Assembly: GCF_042666505.1 (NCBI RefSeq)
Contig: NZ_JBHTDN010000001.1
Location: 62,001 to 126,000, forward strand
Source: Parapedobacter sp042666505
GTDB lineage: Bacteria > Bacteroidota > Bacteroidia > Sphingobacteriales > Sphingobacteriaceae
Length of the DNA: 64,000 bases
Reading direction: 5' to 3'
Shown: positions 60,131 through 64,000 of the stretch, piece by piece
How the letters are laid out: each line of letters opens with the position of its first letter
Numbering within the stretch: position 1 is the stretch's first letter
Notes under the pieces: generated by a model
What the model was told of the DNA's origin: nothing
The model's database searches: none
The model's input: only the letters and a program-made list of their open reading frames with translations
Made by a program: the position numbers and the translations under genes

Positions 60131-60668
60131 TTGTTGGGTGTTAGTTTTTGGTATTTTTTGTTAAATGATATCCGTTTGATAATACGCGCCGAAAATACAG
60201 TTTTCCCGGAAAAAAATAACAATATCGGTCCGCTTATTTAAAAAAATGACTTAACGCTCGTTTTTGCATCCGGACGGTCGCTAAAATTTTCGTCTAACAT
60301 ACCGGTTTTTATATCAATAATTCAAACTTTTTCCTTGTTTTTGTGTTTCTTTAGCGGAGTCATCTATTTTATCCTGTTGATATACAGGTTCTTTGTTGGT
60401 TCTTCGATTTCGGTTGCGCACCGTTAAACCGTGTAAACGCTGATTAAGCCAGGTGATTTGTGTTTTTTCAATATTTTTTTGAAATTCAAAATGTAATCCT
60501 TTACTTTGCGCAGTATTCTCAAAGTTTATCCTAACACTTCATCGAAAATCTTTGATTTCTGAAGACCAAATGCTAGAACACTGTTATGTTAAAATGTGCG
60601 GCGGAACACGGTGGATAAATTTCTGTGTATAAAAGCAAATCCTTATATTATTTATTATTAAGTAGTTG
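60131..60668. other. 538-base intergenic region before rho
   Basis: AT-rich, without a convincing ORF. It must hold the promoter of the leftward kinase gene (no clear box found) and that of rho. The rho promoter candidate is described separately. The remaining bases before rho, 60515-60668, form a leader of ~150 bases that could take part in Rho autoregulation, as in other bacteria. I found no stable hairpin or riboswitch pattern by eye. Confidence 0.7.
60473..60508 (+). promoter_or_regulatory. Candidate rho promoter
   Basis: TTG at the end of the T run (about 60479-60481) and TTACTTTG (60501-60508) with a 19-base spacer. The -7 box has one mismatch to TAnnTTTG. This implies a leader of about 155 bases. 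Confidence 0.5.
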
Positions 60669-62177
60669 ATGAATATTAATGAATTGAATGCGAAGCTCGT
60701 GTCCGAGTTGCGCGAGATAGCTAGGCTAATTGGCATTCCGGATGCAGATAAACTCCGGAAACAGGAATTGGTCAGCAAGATTGTTGAAACGGGCGAAGAA
60801 GAGGCCAGGAATGCCGCGAAAGCAGAGGAAGCGGCCGTGGCGGAAGAGGAGACTTCCCTGGTCGATGACAAGCCGAGAAAACGTACACGTACCGTAAAAG
60901 CTGGCGAACCGGTCAGTGTAAGAAGCACAAAGGAGGATTCCGCTGGTGAAAATAGAGAAACCGTAACGTCGATCGAATCGCGTGCTGAACAGGCGCAGGG
61001 AGCTCAAAAAGCCGCCGCTACGAACGGAAGTAAGATAGAAGGGCCAACGGCCAGCCTCGATTTCGATAACGTCATTGTTAATGAAGGCGTGTTGGAGATT
61101 ATGCCCGATGGCTACGGTTTTCTCCGTTCGTCGGACTATAACTACCTCACCTCGCCTGATGATATCTACGTGTCTCAATCGCAGATCAAACTTTTTGGGC
61201 TCAAAACGGGGGATACCGTACGCGGAAGCATCCGCCCGCCTAAAGAAGGAGAAAAATATTTTCCGTTGGTACGGGTTGAGGCTATCAATGGGCAGAATCC
61301 GGCAGATGTGCGGGATCGTGTGCCTTTTGACTTCCTTACACCGTTGTTTCCAACCGAACGCTTAAAGCTGTTTACCGGAACCGGCAACTATTCTACGCGT
61401 ATCATGGATCTGTTTACGCCAATCGGTAAGGGCCAGCGGGGGTTGATCGTCGCTCAACCCAAGACCGGTAAGACCATGTTGTTAAAAGATGTGGCCAATG
61501 CCATTGCCAAGAACCATCCCGAGGTATATTTGATCATCCTGCTGATCGATGAGCGCCCTGAAGAAGTAACTGATATGGCTCGGAGCGTACGTGCCGAAGT
61601 GGTCTCGTCCACATTTGATGAGCCGGCCGAACGACACGTTAAAATTGCAAATATCGTATTGGAAAAGGCCAAACGAATGGTCGAATGCGGACATGACGTA
61701 GTGATTCTTTTGGATTCAATCACCCGCTTGGCCCGTGCATATAATACGGTGGCACCCGCATCCGGGAAAATCCTTTCGGGTGGTGTCGATGCTAATGCGC
61801 TGCATAAACCAAAACGCTTCTTCGGAGCGGCACGGAATATCGAGCATGGTGGGTCGTTGACCATTCTGGCTACGGCTTTGATCGATACAGGGTCGAAGAT
61901 GGACGAGGTGATTTTTGAGGAATTCAAAGGTACCGGTAACATGGAATTGCAGTTGGATCGTAAGCTGTCCAACAAGCGGATATTCCCGGCGATTGACCTC
62001 ATTGCTTCCAGTACACGGAGAGATGATCTGCTTAATGATCGCGAAACGTTGCAGCGGATATGGGTATTGCGGAATCATTTGGCGGATATGAATTCGACTG
62101 AGGCGATGGAATTCTTATTGGCACAAATGCGCGGAACCAAGTCGAATGAGGAGTTTCTCATTAGTATGAACGGCTAA
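60669..62177 (+). CDS. rho: Transcription termination factor Rho
   Basis: 502 residues from ATG 60669. Rho_N domain MNINELNAKLVSELREIARL, then a Lys/Glu/Ala-rich insertion (about residues 35-135), the cold-shock RNA-binding domain (EIMPDGYGFLRSSDYNYL, YVSQSQIKLFGLKTGD) and the ATPase core with Walker A VAQPKTGKTM, LIDERPEEVTDM, LDSITRLARAYN and GTGNMELQLDR. Ring-shaped helicase that ends transcription and silences foreign DNA. The insertion is common in Bacteroidota Rho. Confidence 0.97.
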   Translation: MNINELNAKLVSELREIARLIGIPDADKLRKQELVSKIVETGEEEARNAAKAEEAAVAEEETSLVDDKPRKRTRTVKAGEPVSVRSTKEDSAGENRETVTSIESRAEQAQGAQKAAATNGSKIEGPTASLDFDNVIVNEGVLEIMPDGYGFLRSSDYNYLTSPDDIYVSQSQIKLFGLKTGDTVRGSIRPPKEGEKYFPLVRVEAINGQNPADVRDRVPFDFLTPLFPTERLKLFTGTGNYSTRIMDLFTPIGKGQRGLIVAQPKTGKTMLLKDVANAIAKNHPEVYLIILLIDERPEEVTDMARSVRAEVVSSTFDEPAERHVKIANIVLEKAKRMVECGHDVVILLDSITRLARAYNTVAPASGKILSGGVDANALHKPKRFFGAARNIEHGGSLTILATALIDTGSKMDEVIFEEFKGTGNMELQLDRKLSNKRIFPAIDLIASSTRRDDLLNDRETLQRIWVLRNHLADMNSTEAMEFLLAQMRGTKSNEEFLISMNG

Positions 62178-62185
62178 TCCTGGCT

Positions 62186-62217
62186 ATGGGGGTATTTCAT
62201 CCATTGCATACCCCCAT
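62186..62217. promoter_or_regulatory. Perfect hairpin between rho and pssA
   Basis: ATGGGGGTAT (62186-62195) pairs with ATACCCCCAT (62208-62217), a 10-bp stem with 12-base loop. No T run follows. The pssA ATG at 62223 lies five bases beyond, so the hairpin would affect translation start or mark a processing site in a rho-pssA transcript. Confidence 0.6.
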
Positions 62218-62222
62218 TGATT

Positions 62223-62900
62223 ATGAAAAGGCACCTTCCCAACTTGCTCACTTGCCTGAATCTGCTAAGTGGTTGCGTGGGCGTTTCATTTGCATTGGCT
62301 GGACAACCCCAGATAGCTGCGTATTGCGTAATAATATCGGGAATTTTTGATTTTCTGGATGGATTGGTCGCCCGGGCGCTGCACGTCAAATCACCAATGG
62401 GTAAAGAATTGGATTCATTGGCGGATGTGGTCAGCTTCGGACTTGTACCCGGTGCTATCTGGTATACCTTGTTATCTGCCGCGTTTCCCGAGAGTATGTA
62501 TGTGCCTTATGCCGGATTTGTGGTGACTGTATTCTCTGCCATCCGCCTGGCAAAATTCAATATTGACGAACGCCAGTCGACTGACTTTATCGGGCTTAAT
62601 ACGCCTATGAATGCTTTTTATACCGTCTCGCTGCCCTTCATTGCGGAAACCTATGGTCACCTTATTTATCATCCGGTTTTTTTGCTGTGCAATGTGGTGG
62701 TTACGAGTGCCCTGTTAGTCAGTAATATCCGATTGTTTTCGCTGAAGTTGGAATCACGGTCGTGGCAGAAAAACCGGTGGAAATTCATTTTTATAATTTT
62801 AAGTGCAGTATGCGTTGGTTTGCTTAAATTTGCGGCGGTTCCAATTATACTGGTACTATATTTTTTGTTTTCATTTATCTATTTTAGGCGAACGGCGTAA
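62223..62900 (+). CDS. pssA: CDP-diacylglycerol-serine O-phosphatidyltransferase
   Basis: 225 residues from ATG 62223 (MKRHLPNLLTCLNLLSG). CDP-alcohol phosphotransferase motif D-G-x2-A-R-x8-G-x3-D-x3-D: FLDGLVARALHVKSPM then GKELDSLADVV. Several transmembrane helices follow. Makes phosphatidylserine for phosphatidylethanolamine. It follows rho by 45 bases; purS follows 25 bases later. Confidence 0.93.
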   Translation: MKRHLPNLLTCLNLLSGCVGVSFALAGQPQIAAYCVIISGIFDFLDGLVARALHVKSPMGKELDSLADVVSFGLVPGAIWYTLLSAAFPESMYVPYAGFVVTVFSAIRLAKFNIDERQSTDFIGLNTPMNAFYTVSLPFIAETYGHLIYHPVFLLCNVVVTSALLVSNIRLFSLKLESRSWQKNRWKFIFIILSAVCVGLLKFAAVPIILVLYFLFSFIYFRRTA

Positions 62901-62925
62901 AGCACGTTGAAAAATTAAGTAGCAT

Positions 62926-63180
62926 ATGAACTTTTTGGCAGAAATCAATGTGATGCCCTTAAAAGAAATCCTGGATCCTCAAGGGAAGGCGGTAACCGGG
63001 AGCATGAAGAATTTAGGGCTCACGGAAATCAGCAATGTACGCATTGGTAAGCACATTACGCTGGAGGTGGATGCACCGAATGAGGAGGTTGCACGTCAAA
63101 AAGTTGAAGAAGCCTGTAAAAAGTTGCTAGCTAATCTAATTATGGAGAGCTATGACTTTGAAATTAAGGCACTGGTATAA
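62926..63180 (+). CDS. purS: Phosphoribosylformylglycinamidine synthase subunit PurS
   Basis: 84 residues: FLAEINVMPLKEILDPQGKA, then LGLTEISNVRIGKHITLEVD and KLLANLIMESYDFEI, the full PurS pattern. PurS bridges PurQ and PurL in purine synthesis. It is separated here from purQ and purL, neither of which is seen in the window. Confidence 0.95.
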   Translation: MNFLAEINVMPLKEILDPQGKAVTGSMKNLGLTEISNVRIGKHITLEVDAPNEEVARQKVEEACKKLLANLIMESYDFEIKALV

Positions 63181-63188
63181 GTGAGTGC

Positions 63189-63551
63189 TCATCCGATTGT
63201 CTGGAGATAGGCCTTTAATTCCCCATAGAGAATTTCAAGTTTGGGTAAAAGCGCGTCAACTCTAACCGGTATCTGGTTGAGATTCTGACGATTCTTGGCA
63301 AGAGTCTCAATCTCTTGCAGTTCAGCGCGCATTCCATTTGCACCCACATAAGCCAAGGTGGGCTTGATGTGGTGGGCCTGCTTATAGGCTTTTTCCCAAT
63401 CTTCATTTCTGACATAAGAAGCGAGAAGCTCGATGTCGGGTGGCGTTTGCTTAATGAAAAGTGCCAGAATTTCCCTAATCAGTTGGGCATTACCGCCGGA
63501 CAAGTCTTCAAGATAATCCATATTGGCGTATTCAAAGTTTATGTTGCTCAT
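63189..63551 (-). CDS. Hpt-domain phosphotransfer protein
   Basis: 120 residues. Four-helix Hpt with the phospho-His in YKQAHHIKPTLAYVGA (H-x-x-K-P-like), preceded by LIREILALFIKQTPPDIELL. It relays phosphate from a hybrid kinase to a response regulator; no partner gene is visible here. It follows folK by 11 bases. Confidence 0.88.
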   Translation of the reverse strand: MSNINFEYANMDYLEDLSGGNAQLIREILALFIKQTPPDIELLASYVRNEDWEKAYKQAHHIKPTLAYVGANGMRAELQEIETLAKNRQNLNQIPVRVDALLPKLEILYGELKAYLQTIG

Positions 63552-63562
63552 AGGTCGTTGTT

Positions 63563-64000
63563 TTATAAACGGTGTACCGGCAATCGGTCTGTTGTTTGGT
63601 GTAACAATTCGGTGACGGTCTTTTTTAACGTAGGGTGGACTAGCATAGGCGCAATTTCTGCCAACGGTGTTAACGTAAAATTGCGCTCAGCTATGTGGGG
63701 ATGAGGTATCTGTAAATCGGGCGTATCAATAATTTGAGCCCCGTAAAAAAGAATATCAATATCAATGAATCGGGCCTCCCATTTAACAAGGCGTTTGCGG
63801 CCTAATTTTTTTTCAATGGCCTGCGTTTTTTCCAATAACGCGGAGGGTGGAAGGGAGGTGCTTACCTGCACTACCTGATTGAGGTATTGGGGTTGGTTTA
63901 CGTTTCCCCAAGCCGCTGTTTCATAGATCGAGGAAATGCGGGTATACGGAGCCACCTGTTCGGTAATCTCTTCAAGCGCTTGTTTCAGCAATGCCAAGCG
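63563..64000 (-). CDS. folK: HPPK (folate pathway pyrophosphokinase), 3' part
   Basis: The visible part matches FolK from the first helix on: RISSIYETAAWGNVNQPQYL, then KWEARFIDIDILFYGAQIID (the RxxDxDI/L metal site) and PHPHIAERNFTLTPLAEIAP. The typical N-terminus (LLLGSNLGDR) is missing because the gene runs past base 64000; the reading frame stays open to the edge. It transfers pyrophosphate from ATP to hydroxymethyl-dihydropterin in folate synthesis. Confidence 0.92.
   Translation of the reverse strand, partial: RLALLKQALEEITEQVAPYTRISSIYETAAWGNVNQPQYLNQVVQVSTSLPPSALLEKTQAIEKKLGRKRLVKWEARFIDIDILFYGAQIIDTPDLQIPHPHIAERNFTLTPLAEIAPMLVHPTLKKTVTELLHQTTDRLPVHRL

Noticed and set aside
60131..60668. 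Possible small RNA or riboswitch before rho
   Set aside because: AT-rich, and no stable or known fold could be recognised by eye; left as an unassigned leader.

Overview
The window looks like chromosome from a Bacteroidota bacterium, most likely family Sphingobacteriaceae (Parapedobacter/Pedobacter-like), with GC near one half by eye. The evidence is a short primary sigma factor, recurrent promoters of the TTG-N19/20-TAnnTTTG class, a kdp operon with a built-in outer-membrane porin, DUF4397 lipoproteins, an MbnP/MbnH locus, many AraC and SRPBCC/DinB/VOC genes, and almost no need for Shine-Dalgarno sequences. I see no transposase, prophage, CRISPR array or rRNA. The only RNA gene found is a tRNA-Pro.

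Region by region. 1-1.9 kb: 3' part of rpoD, a small Cys-rich ORF and an internally deleted P-type ATPase pseudogene. 1.9-6.1 kb: a sulfur module (MBL-rhodanese, two YeeE/YedE proteins, TauE) with its own Crp/Fnr regulator; two CRP-type palindromes (GTGA-N6-TCAC) sit at the same distance upstream of two -7 boxes. 6.2-7.6 kb: a phosphotriesterase-like protein and tRNA-Pro(CGG), whose 3' end and terminator are tandemly duplicated. 7.6-20.9 kb: scattered small-molecule, stress and regulatory genes (DHFR-like, AraC x3, SRPBCC-DinB fusion, AlkD-like, VOC, MpaB-like, NmrA-like SDR, MdaB with divergent LysR, and an ArsR-SRPBCC operon with twin operators). 21.1-26.7 kb: a putative copper locus (TPR protein, two small CxGQC proteins, MbnP, diheme MbnH, CDICGCG outer-membrane protein). 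26.7-29.1 kb: arsR-DUF6428-arsC-acr3 with two matching operators. 29.2-31.4 kb: two tandem DUF4397 lipoproteins and an NAD(P)-binding protein.

31.5-41.7 kb: a complete potassium module: sigma-54-type response regulator, a 27-residue membrane peptide, kdpF, kdpA, kdpB, kdpC, a porin, a kinase-less KdpD sensor and a separate histidine kinase. 41.7-47.6 kb: SRPBCC, a GlxA-like regulator, an ANT(6)-like aminoglycoside adenylyltransferase, and a DNA-alkylation-repair operon in which Ada is split into separate proteins (AraC-MGMT and a free Ada metal-binding domain) together with AlkB and another 2OG-Fe(II) oxygenase. 47.7-56.9 kb: cold-shock protein, desaturase, RidA, YceI, the ruins of an RND efflux locus, TlpA, Pol IV, glucokinase, ClC channel, DoxX. 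57.1-64 kb: lipoprotein, YbaB, UPF0173 hydrolase, BadF-type kinase, rho, pssA, purS, Hpt protein and the 3' part of folK.

The most interesting points are the CRP-type operators that tie the sulfur genes to their neighbouring regulator, the kdp system rewired to a sigma-54 activator with a split KdpD, the split-Ada operon, the MbnP/MbnH copper locus with its tandem small Cys proteins, and two loci (P-type ATPase, RND pump) caught in decay. All functional statements are read from motifs and gene order only; no database search was possible.
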